Of a stretch of DNA of 64,000 bases, positions 44,341 through 57,576 are shown one piece after another (the stretch's first letter is position 1; every line of letters begins with the position of its first letter). This stretch comes from Nectonema munidae (taxonomy: Eukaryota; Nematomorpha; Nectonematoida; Nectonematidae). The position numbers were made by a program, and so were the translations under genes. The DNA lies in NCBI GenBank assembly GCA_030549495.1, contig JAUIRK010000649.1, forward strand, positions 434,001-498,000, written 5' to 3'. The notes under the pieces were generated by a model, which did not search any database, was not told the origin of the DNA, and saw only the letters and a program-made list of their open reading frames with translations.

Positions 44341-46094
44341 TTAATTATATGAAAGAATAAATGTAGAAGAGATAAATACGATACCGGGATATAGATATTT
44401 CAGACATATCCCTGAAAAAACAATTAATTTGATTTGAAATAAAAAAATTTTTTTATTAATTTATTTTCTCTATCATAAAACAGGTTTTAATTTTGCAATT
44501 TTATTTTATAGAAAAAAGTGTGTCTTTGTATACGGTGTATTAATGTTGAAAAAAATATTAACTAAAAAATTCCTTCTGATATTTTGTTTTTTTTGCCTTT
44601 TTTTGGTTTGAGAAAAAAAAAGATTCGAAAACAGTACATAATTCAGAGATGAAATTTTTGTAGTGTAAAGAAAATAAGTAAAGTTGTCTGTCTTTGACAC
44701 TTGAACATCTTGGATTCGAATCCCCAAAACAAAATTTGCTCACTCATACCAACAAGCTTGTTTCTTCGTTTTCATAACTTAAAATGCCACGAAGTGTTGC
44801 AAATATTCCTCCATTACACGATCGATCATTGATGTCGCGCTTCAGACCAAATCTTTGACTCAAATAATATAATCCTTCAAGACAAATCTGCAATTTAAAT
44901 GTAAAGAATTCCTGCACTAATCATCGTCATCATCATCATCATCATGATTTGGGTAGCATCAATTTCTAAGGCTTTCATGATTGAAAGCGCGACTTTGATG
45001 GGATAAGTGCTGATCTTGTATGCATTAACCCACATTACCCAAAATATCTGCCAACATTTACAGACACAAGCATGCATGAATGAAATCCCAGAATACAGGT
45101 GATAACATATTCGTGCGCACATTGTCTGCAAATCTTGGATTCATATATATAACGATGAACTGGCAAGACGACGGGAGAGAGTAAGACTGAGAAAATTGCT
45201 TGGTACAGTATCTTAAGTGTTGGAGGTATTATGGATTATTATTATTATTATGCTTTCACACATCTCTTGATTCGGTTCTTGGAAAGGTTTGATTTCCTCA
45301 TTATGCAAGCAGCACATGATGAAGGTAATTACATTTTTGTATTATCATTTTGTCGCATCCTCTAAGCAAGGTGTAATGCCTCCGTACCCCTATATATCTT
45401 TATAATACATCATTCCAGCAAATTATTCACAAATTTTACATGTATATTTGGAAAATTCTGAACATTCTTTGAAAAGGAAAGCAATCCACTATATATGCCT
45501 CTCTTTTCATGATGGTGGAACTCTTTGAAGTGGTGTTTTGATGGTGGTGTGTGTGTGCAGTCTCAATTGTTCTCTACTTTTACTTCCCTTTTCTTTACAA
45601 CAAAACACATCGATGGAAAAGGCGTAGAGCGTATAAAAAGTCGTGGATTTCTGTTTTTAACGACATTTTTGCTCTTAGCGACATATTTTTCAGTGCCATA
45701 GTTTAAGGCAATAAGCCTATTTATTATTTGTCTGTAAAGCCAGTACCGCATAGCGCGCTTTATAAGCCGGCTTTGGAGCACATTAATTTTGTCTTTGAAA
45801 AAAAAACTTTAAAGTATACCCCCAACACAAAATACAAAGTTTAAAATATGAATCAAATTCAAAATTGTCAAAGTAGAACACTCTATTTTTTGTGAATAAA
45901 ATTTTTTTTTATTTTTTTTAAAATTATTTATTTCATTTTGAGTCGCAAACAAACTAAATGTAAAAAGTAAAAACAAAATTTTTGAATACCACCATAACTT
46001 ACTTTTTATAAAATCGGATCGACTCACTCTTACTTTTTTCAAAGGTTATAAGCAATACCATGAGCCCGATACTTGGGACAGAGAAAGAAGTTTG
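44341..46094. other. Intergenic, locally more complex
   Basis: It holds a CAT trinucleotide run near 44920-44944 and (ATT)n near 45237. The stretch 44880-45560 is of higher complexity, with no recognised protein or repeat. Short open frames here are not supported. Confidence 0.45.
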
Positions 46095-46102
46095 GATGTA
46101 AA

Positions 46103-46259
46103 CAAGGCCTTAACCAGAAATTTTTTTCAAAATTAGAAAAAAAAAATTTCCTCAAATTTGTCTAAATTTATAAATTGATTGTATGTAAATATTTTCCAAA
46201 TTTTGCTAGAATTATTATAATCTGAAAAATTAAGCTCACCCCCTCTGGTTACAGGCCTG
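46103..46259. mobile_element. hAT-type MITE, 157 bp
   Basis: The ends CAAGGCCTTAACCAG and CTGGTTACAGGCCTG are inverted with one short gap. The 8-bp flanking duplication GATGTAAA is perfect (46095-46102 and 46260-46267). Confidence 0.75.
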
Positions 46260-46267
46260 GATGTAAA

Positions 46268-49179
46268 CATTAAACAAAGACGTTTTTTTTCACGCAATCT
46301 CGAGAGAAATCCGCATAATCCCCCACACTCCTCAACAATACCTCTGCCATGCTTCTCCATCTTTTTCCAATGGTCTTTATCTTTTTTCACCATTTTATTT
46401 TATGAAGATATTCAGTTGACATTTTGTGCGACTTTTTCACGCAATCCTAACAAATCTGAAAAACTGTCATATTATGTATTGCAAAATATAAGTGAGGAAT
46501 ATAAATAAAATAGCATGACAAATCTTTTTTAAAAATAATATTTCAACTCTGCCAGTTTTTTTTTGTAACTTATGTCAAACAGGAAGCGTATAGGAAAAGC
46601 CTTTTTTTGACAAAGACTCATAGAGTCGAAGAATTCTTTTTAATAAAGATTTTTCTTCCTATTCTATTATCATCACCATCAAAGTGCGGTATCCATTTGA
46701 ACGTGGGCAGCCATGGAGCGCCAGAGTCCTGGATTAAATGTACTGGGATTTTTCCAAGAGTTTTTCTTGAAAGATACAAGCCCTTTCTTCAAAGGATATA
46801 ATTACATAATGTTTACAAAAAAACTTTTTGAATTGAAATAAAGTTTTTTGCAATCATTCGTTTTTTAATGCCATTTTATTTGTATGAAGTTTTGTTTTTC
46901 TAAAAATGGATTTAGTGGAAATTCGTTATGAAACATATTACCTCACCAGTTTGAAAGCCTTAAATGTCGAACTAATTAAATTAAACATTACTTTTCTAAA
47001 CACTTTTAAATTTTAAACAGTAGTTTCTAAACTCTTTACTTTAAGCACTATAAATCTTAACATGTTTAATTAAATAGTGTTTCTAATTTGGGACAAAACT
47101 CGTGTTTAAAATATGTTTAGGTTCTAAACACATTTTTCACAGGGTAGTCGATCTTTCTCTGGTTTACCATGATTATTCTTGGAGATATTACGTGGTGAGG
47201 TCTCCACTTCTCTCCCACGCCGTAATTATAAGCTATGGGGACCTAGCCTTTGTCCAATTTGACTAATTACAAGGCAACAGTAACTAGGCTTATTTGAAGA
47301 CGGCCTTACTCGCCTTGTCACGGGATCGTCCTGAACATGGAGCATTTTAACTTGTAGAAAGGAGTTCCAATATCCACAAAATGCAGACCCACTCTCTAGA
47401 GTCTAGATGTTCCAGCTCAGCTGAGAGATTCTATTATATTCCTCTCTTATATAAAAGTTGTCATTAGGAAAAAACCTTTTCCAAAAATATGTCTTATTTT
47501 TTGAAGGTTGAAATTTGGGGATGAGAGTGATAGAAAAGTAAAAAAATAGTATTTGTTACAGGTATAGACAATTTTAGGAGGACTTAGAAAAATACGATAA
47601 GTCGCGTTTTACGTCATATTCGGTTCCTGAAAAAATGACGGAGCTTCAAGTTGGACGGATTAATTGATGGGAAAATTTTTTGCCATAAAAACATCTATTC
47701 TCTTGAAACTTTGTGAATGTTCGAAGAGGAGAAAAATAGTAAAAAATCAAAAAAGTTCTTTAAAAAACAGTTTGATAATGAAATAAAATAGTGAATCTTT
47801 TAAACAAGTTGAGAATGAAAAAAACAAAAGTTCTTCTTTTAAAAGTAATTCCCCCTCCTCAAGAAAAAAAAAATAAATAATAAAAAATAAATATTAAAAT
47901 TTATATTAATAATATAAATCAGAGCATTGCGTGAAAAAACCAGATAAAAAATTGTAAAAAACTTGCTAATGACTTGAAATGATAAATGCTATTGAAGATG
48001 AAGACGATTTGAGAAAGCTTGAGAAAAAATTAAATGTAAATTTTGTTCTCTTGTTTAAATGAAAAAGTAAGAGAAGTTTTTTCAGTTTAAAATAAATTTT
48101 TCTTGCCAAAATTATTTCATTATGATGGAATGTCTACGAAAAAAAAGTTAAAGAGTTTTTTAGGATTTATTTTTTATATTTTTTTGAGAAATTTCGTTAT
48201 GCCGGCATTTTAATGAAAAATTGCTATACTTTTGAAAGTATCTGTAAATCTTTTTGTTTTAAGCACAATTCGTGATAGCCAAATTTGTTAGAAATAGTGT
48301 AGCAAGTTTTTCATAGAAAAAATCATAGATATAAAAGTGTTGTGTATTTGACATCTTCAAAAGTATATATCTAATATGGAAAGTAAGTTATGAATAATCT
48401 ACAGAATAAATTAAGGAATTTTTTTGAAAAATATACCTAAATTATTGACATGGATGGATCGATCATCGGACTAAGAGTGATATTTAAGAAATTTCAAGAT
48501 AATAATTTTAATGCAAAATTCAAACGATTTCCAAAATCGAAATAAATATGGTAGATGAAAAATCGTAAATATTTAAAGGTTTTGGATTTAAGAAGCTGTG
48601 GCAAATAAACTATCACATCTATAAACTGAAAAGTGGAAATTGTGAGAAAAATGGCAAAAAAATGCGAAAAAGTGTAAAGAAATAGAGAATATGTCGTCTT
48701 ACGCTACTGGAATCAAGGAAAAAGAATCACAACTGCACGATCTTTTTAGGCATATTTATTAAGATGAAGATTGAAACTTGATCAAATTTTTACTCCACCT
48801 TCCTCACGAGGAATGAATGCAAAAATCCTTTTCTAAAACCTCTACGCGTTTACGCCTCTACAAAAAACTTAAATTTCCATACTAAAACACTTCGTTTTTC
48901 TTCGTTTCAAAATAAATCTCCCAATATTTGAGTATATATTGTATGCACCAAACCAAAAGATTTGATATAATAAAGTAATTTTTTTATTGATTTTTTTTAT
49001 CAAATCCTATTTTTCAATAAAAACATTCAAGATTTTTCAAAAATAGAATGTTGAACAACGTAACTTCATTCCCACCCAAAATGATGATGCACTGTGAAGA
49101 TTGCAGCAAACATTTGTAGAATAGATTATATCGGTGAAATAGGACATCTATATTTTTACGAATCCCCAAATTTTGACTA
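46268..49179. other. Intergenic
   Basis: The stretch 46640-46800 and the stretch 47150-47450 are less AT-rich than their surroundings, but no domain or repeat was recognised. The remainder is AT-rich. Confidence 0.45.
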
Positions 49180-49325
49180 GGTTTACAAGATATCCCGTTT
49201 TTCCGTGATTGTTCCGGTTTATCTTTACTTTAATAACGTAATCTCAGGCGAATTATAGAAGGATCTTAGTTTACATGTATCATTCTTTTATTTTGTAAAA
49301 AGGAGTTTATACAATATTAACTATT
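49180..49325. repeat. Dispersed repeat, CTTAATAACGGAATC family, copy 2
   Basis: It shares TTCCGGTTTATCTTTACTTT and TAATAACGTAATCTC with the copies near 16736 and 56400. Confidence 0.45.
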
Positions 49326-50975
49326 GATTATCTCTGTGTTTGATCATCTAGCAACTGTAATATTAAAAAAATCAAAAACTTTACCATGAAAAATTTTTTA
49401 TAACTATACTGAGCCACTTATCTAATATCTATATATACATTCAATTTAAATATTATCAATTTCTATAATACATATTTTGTTAATACAATACATAATTTTA
49501 AAAACAAAGAAGCTTACTTCGCAATATTTTGTTGAAAGCTTGACCAATGATTTTGCATAGCAGTAAAATTCATTTTTTGAAGTTTTAGTAAAAAATATGC
49601 TAATTACCTCCTCCTACCTTCCTGTATTCATCGAGGAAAAGAAAAAAGCTGTCCTGTTTGTATACAAGAAGTAAAAAAGATAATTGAATTATATATTTTT
49701 TATGGCACTTGTGGAAAATTCAAAAATGTCGTCTTTAATTTCGTATTATATATCTCCAAAAAACGTTTCAAATATTTTGGGAAAAATATCAAAATAACAA
49801 ATGTATTCGGTGAATAAGTGAAAAAAGTTACATTTTAAGAGTGTGGTTGATAAAATTGACTATACTAGTTGACAACTATTTTTTTAATTAAAAACAAAAT
49901 AATACGTATATGCATGGGACTGACATTGATGTCTTTTTGGAACAAGTTTTTTATTGAAATGCTTAAAAATTGATACTTCACACCAAATTCTTAAAAAAGC
50001 GATAAATACTTCATTTGATGAATTTTAAACTTATCCATCGAAAACCAAACCCCCGGAGAAAAAATCTTATATTTAACTTTGTCTCTATACAAGTTCAAGG
50101 AAAAATTTATTAAATTTTTCAGAATTACATGTTCCATCACAAATAATGTTTTAGTGCAAAATTCTTTCACAATTCATTGCCGCAATGAGGTAGCATTTTT
50201 TCCGAAAAAAAATAAAACTTGAATATATTTAATCAAATATATAAAAAGTGTATTTTTTAATATGTATATTAACTATTAAATTTAGGACATATTTTCTGAT
50301 TTATTAACAGTGTTTTTATCTCACTAGGGTGGCCAATAAAATCAGACAATATCTAAGAAAATTGATACTGAAACCGACTTATTTTTTCGATAAATTTGTA
50401 TAATGCTATTTGTATAATAACAATAATGCTTCTTTTATATATAATAAGTAAAATTTAAATAATATAAAAAAAAAATAAACATTTGAAACAAAATTGCGTA
50501 AATCTATGATAGAATTGCAAAAGTGTTTCTGCTTGAATTGCAAAAAGATCTAATGGAATTGTAAAAAGATGCAACGGAATTGCAAAAGGCATTAACACAA
50601 TTGCAAAAATGTGTTATGGAACTAAAAAAGTATAAATCATCGTTATTTGGGCATTTACGGAAAAAGGAGGTTTTAGGAGTAAGATTTACTGTATGAAAAA
50701 AATCAATTTTTCTTAATAAAAAATAAACTTGTAAAACATTATTTTTTTAATTTGAAAATGGAAAAAAAAATTTTAAAAATAAATTTATAAATAATAATTA
50801 ATTCTTTTATTTAAAAAAAAGATAAAAGTTAAAAAAAAATATTTTTATAAATATTTAATTTTATAAAAAAAAAAGGTTTAAAAAATCAATTTAAAAATAC
50901 CAAAAATGTTATTCTTTCTTTATCAATGAGCAAATCTCCTTTTAACAATAATTAACCAGTCAAATAAGAAATCGA
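49326..50975. other. Intergenic, AT-rich
   Basis: Short irregular repeats of an AATTGCAAAA word occur at about 50510-50620. No gene is seen. Confidence 0.45.
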
Positions 50976-51575
50976 GTCAAAACGCCCGAAAACCAAAACG
51001 TCTGAAACCAAAACGTCCGAAACCAAAACAGCCCGAAACCAAAAAGCGCAATACAAAAACCCGATACAAAAACGTCTGAAACTTGAATCTACAAAAAATA
51101 TTTAAAAATTTAAGCTTTTTTCTTGTATATACGCTTTTTTCCAATTATTATCTTATATATTTTTCTAGGAATATGTTAAATTTAACTCTTTGTTGTTTCA
51201 CATGCATACAAAACAGATACAAGTTTTCAAATTTATCGATCTTATCGAATCGAAGTACTCCTGAAATTTTGAACCAAAATCAGAAATTATTTATATTCTT
51301 GTTTTCCTGCTTAAATTAGTCACATCTTTTCTGGCTTCAAACGGATTTTCCTTTTAAATTGGTAGTTTAATTGTTTTTCAAATCAAAGAAATAATGTATT
51401 TTTGTATGATCACTTTTATCTTTCAAGTCAAATTGATCACTATCATTTCGTGTCAAATCGACAGTTTTGAAAACTGTCCAAATAGAATAAACTTCAAAAA
51501 ATATTAACGCCTGAATTATTATTTTCGGAGCTTTTTGATTTCGGGCTTGATTTCGGGCGTTTTGGTTTTCGAGAA
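50976..51575. repeat. Foldback-like element, CCAAAACGTCCGAAA arms
   Basis: The left arm (50976-51081) has six or more degenerate copies of a 14-15 bp unit near CCAAAACGTCCGAAA. The right arm (about 51523-51575) has the inverted form (TTTCGGGCGTTTTGGTTTTC). About 440 bp lies between, without coding capacity. Confidence 0.6.
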
Positions 51576-51642
51576 AGTTTCAAGGTTCCAACATTCCGTT
51601 ATCTTAAATATATATTTAGTATTTTACTATTTTTACGTTTTT

Positions 51643-52040
51643 AGTCAAACATTTTGGCCTAAATGATTTGGCCAAGGACGTTTTGGCCAGCAGATTTTTC
51701 ATGGTAGCAAATTATGGTTTTGGACTAGTATATTGATACCTGGTTTTTGTTCATTAGATATTAGATTAAATTACATTATAATATATTTATATCATATTAG
51801 AACAATGTTTGTGTTGGGTACGTTTTCGACACATTAATTAAATGAGTAATTAAAGTATATCAAATGATCAAAAATGAGGTAACATGTTGAACTCTATTCC
51901 AAAAACATATTTGGCTCAAAGTTTGACAAGTATTAAGTTAAAGACTTGTGCAAACCATATTTGGCCAAAAGGTCCTAAACTGGAAAATCAACTGGCCAAA
52001 ATGTGAGTGGCCAAACCGTCTCGGCCAAAACATCCGTCCA
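51643..52040. repeat. Foldback-like element, TGGCCAAAA arms
   Basis: The left arm (51643-51702) repeats ATTTTGGCC/GATTTGGCCA words. The right arm (51957-52040) repeats the inverted TTGGCCAAAA and CTGGCCAAAA words. The arms face each other across about 250 bp. Confidence 0.55.
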
Positions 52041-52413
52041 AGTTAAAAATATAAAAGCACTCTTTCTTATGACGTAAAATATTTTATTACCAAAATTTTT
52101 TTGCAAAGACTGAATTTGAAAAGAAAAACTTTTTTATGGGAGGGAAAAAAAATATATATATATAGTTGTAATTGATTTTAAAAAATATTTAAGTTCTTTC
52201 ATTACGTAACAGAAGAAATTGTGATATCGTCATTGAGGAGAACATTCCTTCTTATTGAAAACGCGAGATTCTCGATCATAAAATGATTTAATAAAGATGG
52301 ACTAATAAAACTTAGCTTCTATGTAATTGTGTAATGAAGCTGGAGTAGGCCAAATGCTTCACGTGCAATTTGCCCTCCAGAAATTTCGTCTTTTAATTAA
52401 TTCAATATTATCT

Positions 52414-53095
52414 AGAGGCCGAATTGTCCCGAGAACAAATTGTCTTGAAGCCGATTTGCATCTGAACCATTTGAAGTTTCTCTATGAATTGGATCTATGT
52501 TTGAAAGAGAAGCTTTTTTCTCATTCTGATAGTCAAAAGTATAATCTAAATGTGATCCAAATTTGTCACTAGATCGAGTATTTTGAAATGAAAGTTCTTG
52601 ACACTGAGCACTTTTGGTAGAAGTCAAATTTGGATATGAAATTTTTAATCGCAAGTTAATTGGGTTCAGACTTCAGACACAACACCGCTAGCAATTTCCA
52701 ATATCATAGACCGAATTGATAGTTGATTGGATGACCTTTTATATTAGTAAAACAGAAATAACAATGATAAATAAAGATACTTAAAAACAACAAAAGCATA
52801 CTTATTTATCATTTGTCATTCATTTAAAATTCAAATGATTGACAGATATGGAGGCATAATACAGGACCAATTTTTTGTCTTGATCTTGAAGATGAGATAC
52901 GCAAACTTTAAAGATTTTGAGATTGTTTTTCGACTTTTCAGGTGTGAAATACTCACACACATATGCATATATAGCAAAAAGCATCAATGATCAGGTCAAT
53001 TCGGCTTCAAATCAATTCGTCCTCTGTACAATTCAGCCTCAAAACACTTTGGCCTGTAAATATATTGGCCGAATTGTGTTGAAGTCGAAATGTTT
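52414..53095. repeat. Foldback-like element, GAGGCCGAATTGTCC arms
   Basis: The left arm reads GAGGCCGAATTGTCCC, then CAAATTGTCTTGAAGCCG. The complement of the right arm (52993-53095) reads GAGGCTGAATTGTAC, then GAATTGATTTGAAGCCG. These are tandem degenerate units of about 16 bp in opposite orientations. Confidence 0.55.
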
Positions 53096-53641
53096 CTAAG
53101 CCTTTTTTCTCTATTCTATTTGTTATTAAAAATGTGATTTAATTGATAGTGTTGGTTGGAGATGTAGTTAGTAAATTTTTAAACTAGTTAGTCAATTAGT
53201 TAGCTATTTTGGTAGGGAGCGTACTAAGATTCTTCAACGATTATTAACCGTATTATTTGGGTAAATAAACATAAAATAGCTTCAAATTTTAAAAAATTTT
53301 TCAAACAAAAATATAAAGTCTTCTGTTAAAATTTTTTTAATAAAAAATAACTCAGTAATAAATAATTTGTTTTGATTTTTTTTTCAATAAAAAAATAATT
53401 TTGTGAATTTAAAATTTAAAAAAATATATTTTTTTTTAAAAAATAAATATTATAAAGTATATTTTGAAAAAAAATTCTTTTTATTTTAAATTAATTAATT
53501 ACATTTTAGTTAATTAAACGCGTGTATTGTGTTTGGTTATGTTGTTATATTATAAGATAGATATATTTTTTAGTTCTTTCGGTAATTTTTAGAATTAGAT
53601 AGGATGAAGTTAATTATACAAATTTTGTCATTACAAAAAAA
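53096..53641. other. Intergenic, AT-rich
   Basis: It has irregular GTTAG words near 53150-53215 and then A/T low complexity. Nothing else was recognised. Confidence 0.45.
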
Positions 53642-53790
53642 TTGGGGGCGTCAGTAGGGTTGGTTAGATGCTGGATTCGATAACTCAAGGTCTTGGGTTC
53701 GATGCCACATCAAGCCTACTTTCTCATAGTACGATACAAGCGTCGCAACTGTGCCTTCTCTATGAAAACACCTCATGGTACTTTTACCTT
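53642..53790 (+). repeat. tRNA-like SINE, family 1, copy 3
   Basis: It reads GGGGGCGTCAGTAGG, CAAGGTCTTGGGTTCGATGC, CATCAAGCCTACTTTC and TGTGCCTTCTCTATGAAAAC, colinear with 2851-2980 and with the complement of 33600-33755. Confidence 0.65.
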
Positions 53791-54357
53791 TACATTTACA
53801 TAAATTTTGAGCTTTGGTAAAACTTTTATGACTAAACAAAAAATCCTTGTGCAGATGTTCGCTGAGCAAATGTCCATATGTCAAATCGATACAATGGCAT
53901 AAAATATGTCTGACTCGGAAAATAACTTAAAACATTGCATTAACATTTTAAATTAGATTATATAAAGCTAAAAATTCATCAATCAAATAATTTCAGATTA
54001 AATAATATCAAAGTTGAATCTACTTTAGGGTAAATGAAAAAATTCAAAATTTAGCATCATCACAAAATCAAAAATTTAGTAGTGTCCGAATTTTAAAAAG
54101 TTGCAAATTTTGAAAAAATTCACACGCTTTCCCAAGACTACTTGCACGAGTTGATATTTTTCGGAATGTTACACAGTGGTGCACGATAATTGGTCCACAA
54201 AGAACACAATTAGTCAAATGTGTCATTTGGTGGTTGAATTTGTGTTAGAGACTGATGCTAGAGTTAGCGTTAGTTTTTAGAATTAATTTTAAAGTTAGTT
54301 AGAGTACAATTATAACTTGTCTTGTAAATTAAAAAAACATGTTCAATGAATTAAGTT

Positions 54358-54800
54358 CAAACATTAAGAGGCCGAACTGACGCCCTGGTTCCAAGCCATA
54401 TGGGTGCATTCCAGAAAGAAAAGTTCAAATGGACGAATTCCCCTTCTCGAAAGGAAGCAGGCAAATTTGGTCTCTAAATACAGATATTGATATTAAATTG
54501 TCTTGAGACAGTATTTTCGGTTCAGGGACAATTCTGCCTTTGAACAATTCGGTCTCTGGACAATTCGTTCTCAAGACGAATTCAAGTTTCAGACGTTCTT
54601 GTCTGAACTGAATTAAATTAAATATAATTTAATAGTTAAAAGTTTTTTAAAATAGAAACGAATTGAAAAAACAGACGACTTTTTGAATTTCTATTGATTC
54701 CAGTTAGAAACTGGACATCGTTTTCTATTCATTTTTGATCATTGGTATTGAACGGGTTATCAATATATTTAGAGGTCAACTTGTTCAGTGGCCGAATTCT
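54358..54800. repeat. Foldback-like repeat, GGCCGAATTC words
   Basis: It contains GAGGCCGAACTGACG, GGACGAATTCCCC, then an array CAATTCTGCC, CAATTCGGTCTCTGGAC, AATTCGTTCTC and GACGAATTC, and later GTGGCCGAATTCTCG. It belongs to the word family of 52414-53095, but the arm boundaries are unclear. Confidence 0.4.
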
Positions 54801-56027
54801 CGCTGACCTTCTTGTTATGCCATTAATTCCTTATTCACATCATCACTCAATTCTTCATCAACCTCACATAATCAACACATCATCATCATCATCATCGCAT
54901 CATCTCCTAAAACTCTCTCATCTTCACTTCACAAGATCAACTCATCATCTTTATCGCCTCATACGACCTCTCGACTCTAACTAACTTTAATAATCTCACC
55001 ATCATCATTCTTGTAATCCTCTTCTCTCTCCCTCACATCACGCGTATTAGACTGAATTGTGATCGATAATAGTAGATGTTGCTAAAATACACTGATCCCT
55101 CATATTTTTCCTCGTTCATTGATTCATTTCATGTCAACGTCACAACAAATCCCTTATTCTCTATTTCCAAGTGTTGTTTATTGTGTAGGCGAACCTTTTC
55201 ATATACGCTGTAGTAAAAAATCATGAAGAATGGGAAAAAATCAATGAAGAATGGGAAAAAATTTACCGGAAGAACTAAAAAAATATATCTCTATCTTATA
55301 ATATACAATACACATATATCACCATTTCATCATTTTCAGATGATGAACCCGTCAGTATTAATCATTCTTGAAAGCATCATTCGTCATCTCTTTCTACACT
55401 ACTGCACATTGTGATGTTGAGTTTAAAATATGAAGCGTAGAAAGTGTGTCTGAGCACAACCACACTCTATTCTACACCACAAGAAGGTCTGACTTGTCTG
55501 CATCTTTGAACATCTCTTTCATTTTCCTCTGGACCAAAGTGATGAATATCCTTCATACACACATGGAGACTTTGCAATTTGTGATTAATTAAACTTGAAA
55601 TAGCGTGAAAAGGGGCTTACCACCGGAGAATAAAGCAGTTTCCTTTTGTAAACAAAGAAGTTGCTTTGGTGGCGTCTGAGCTTCTTAATGATCATTTATT
55701 CTTAATAGCAAGCAGCTTCGGGTTTCAAAGCCGTCAAGCCATAATTGCTTGATTCTTACTTTTAGCACATGTCATGAAGGTTATAGAGTCCTTGGCAACA
55801 TATGGCGACTTTATAAGCTAGTACTTTAATACTACTCTTTCTTTGATGTACATAGATTACATCTTGTAGATTTCAGTCAACTCACACTAATTTAGAATTT
55901 TCCCGGAGCTTACCAATGGATTCGCTGAGGAATTATAAGAATCCCTGTCTTATATATATATATATATATATATCAAAAAAGGTGTTTAGAAAAATTTTGC
56001 TCCTAATGCGATTGTTTATTTCTTTAG
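54801..56027. other. Intergenic, pyrimidine-rich then more complex
   Basis: The stretch 54830-55040 is C/T/A-rich with an ATC trinucleotide run. The stretch 55150-55900 is of ordinary complexity, without a supported gene. A (TA)n run sits at about 55953-55972. Confidence 0.45.
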
Positions 56028-56110
56028 TTCAAGACACTTCGTACCCAAAAATTAAAACTTAAGTGGGTATAAAATATCTCGGGCCCAAAACGTCTTAATT
56101 ACGAAATGTG
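56028..56110. repeat. Arm-like repeat, CATTTCGTACCCAAAA words
   Basis: Units such as CACTTCGTACCCAAAA, ATCTCGGGCCCAAAACGTCT and ACGAAATGTGCACC recur near 56335 (AGACATTTTGTAC) and 59065-59125 (AACATTTTGTACCCAGG, GGGTGCGAAATGTCTT). They resemble the arms of the foldback elements nearby, but pairing of the arms is uncertain. Confidence 0.35.
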
Positions 56111-56399
56111 CACCGTTTTGGGGTATAAAAACTCATCTTTTACTTTCAAAGTATTTTTCATATTAATTATATTTGTAGAAAATTTCTACGCTTGGATAAT
56201 GTAAAAAAAACCCTAGTAACCCTACACTAAAGCCAAGGACTATCTATAAGTAAAATAATTGGGGTAAGTTGGTAAGGGAGGGATTTAGTGCGATTTGAGC
56301 AGACTGTTATCTTCTGTCAAGCAACTTTTATTTCAGCCACAAGACATTTTGTACTATAATTCAATGTGATTTAGAGGGCGAATTGGCCTTTCGCGTCTT

Positions 56400-56560
56400 T
56401 ACTATGTTAACCGTAAGTTATGGCAACAAGATGACATTGTTTTCCGGGATTTTAGCGATTTTACCATCGCTTAATAGCGGAATCCGGAGCAATTTGGGAA
56501 GAATTTGGCTTTTCCATTCACTTATTGTATATTTCGAAGAAAAAAGCATGCCAACCAAGT
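56400..56560. repeat. Dispersed repeat, CTTAATAACGGAATC family, copy 3
   Basis: It shares GATTTTACCATCGCTTAATA, GCGGAATCCGGAGC and following text with the copies near 16736 and 49180. Confidence 0.45.
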
Positions 56561-56642
56561 TAAATGTGCTTGAATGCTTCTTTCTTGAGATGAATCCTTC
56601 ATGTTAAATCATAATTTTTTCCAGGTGTTTTATCGGTACCTA

Positions 56643-56783
56643 GTTAAAACAACCGAAAACCAAAATGGCCAAAATAAAATGGCCCAAAACCAAAACGGCC
56701 CAAATCAAAAGGGCCAAAATCAAAAAAGGATAAAACAAAACATTTTTAAACCCAACAATGTCAAAACGAAAACATCAAAAACT
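56643..56783. repeat. Arm-like tandem array, CCAAAATGGCC words
   Basis: About seven degenerate units (CCGAAAACCAAAATGGCC, AATGGCCCAAAACC, ACGGCCCAAATC, AGGGCCAAAATC) lie in one orientation. A possible inverted partner is at 58487-58575, but this arm could equally be solitary. Confidence 0.45.
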
Positions 56784-57576
56784 AAGTATTTAGTCATTGA
56801 AATTTTGAAGTTTTTCTAGGCTATTTTTATTTTTTTTATGAAACATACTCTTTTGTTTTAAGTTTTTGTTTTGATCTATGAATACAACATATTAATCTTT
56901 ATATGCCTTAAACTTATATAAAATTACTTCTTTTGTTTGCTTTGAATTTTATACTTTCATTTTATAATATTGTTAAATTTTAAATACTATTATCAAATCT
57001 TGACTTATTTTTGAATATATTTTAATACATATTACAAAAAATTAAAATATTGTGATTTTTCTTTTTTTAAATATGGTATGGTTTTATGATCAAATAAAAA
57101 TTTTTTGGCCCTATTGTTAAATTTAATAAAATTTTGAGCCCATATGTAGAAAAGATTGAAGAACCCTGATCTAGAACAATACATCAACTTCCAGAAAGGA
57201 GACATTTGTATACAAATGGACATTATTGCTTTACAAAGATGACGATAATGATGAATTATTATCCTCATCTATCACGTTTGCAGAGGAGTAAGCCACATAA
57301 TTGCTTGGACAAATTTCCCAATGTCTTTACTTGAAAAGATTTGGCGACGAAGAATATTCTTATCACCATCTGCTAGTGCATATTATCAAGGAAATACTAC
57401 CGCTTATAAAAACATATGTGGCTGTATGTAAATGTGTTTGTTTCTTTCAGATTTAGAGTCGAATCATTATATCAATAGTCAAAATAAAATGGACATTGCA
57501 GATATCAGAAAAATGTTTTAAAGCAAATGAAGAACATAAATTCTTGATAAAAATAAATAACTTTGGCCAGTGCCTG

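Noticed and set aside
46133-46393. 86-codon minus-strand frame with a basic N-terminus
   Set aside because: Nearly half of it lies inside the MITE at 46103-46259.
46607-46801. 64-codon plus-strand frame with HLNVGSHGAPESWIKCTG
   Set aside because: More complex than its surroundings but unrecognised, and without splice sites or context to support an exon.
50976-51081. Regular repeats that might suggest a CRISPR array
   Set aside because: Units are short, degenerate and without unique spacers, and a partner arm lies inverted downstream in eukaryotic DNA.
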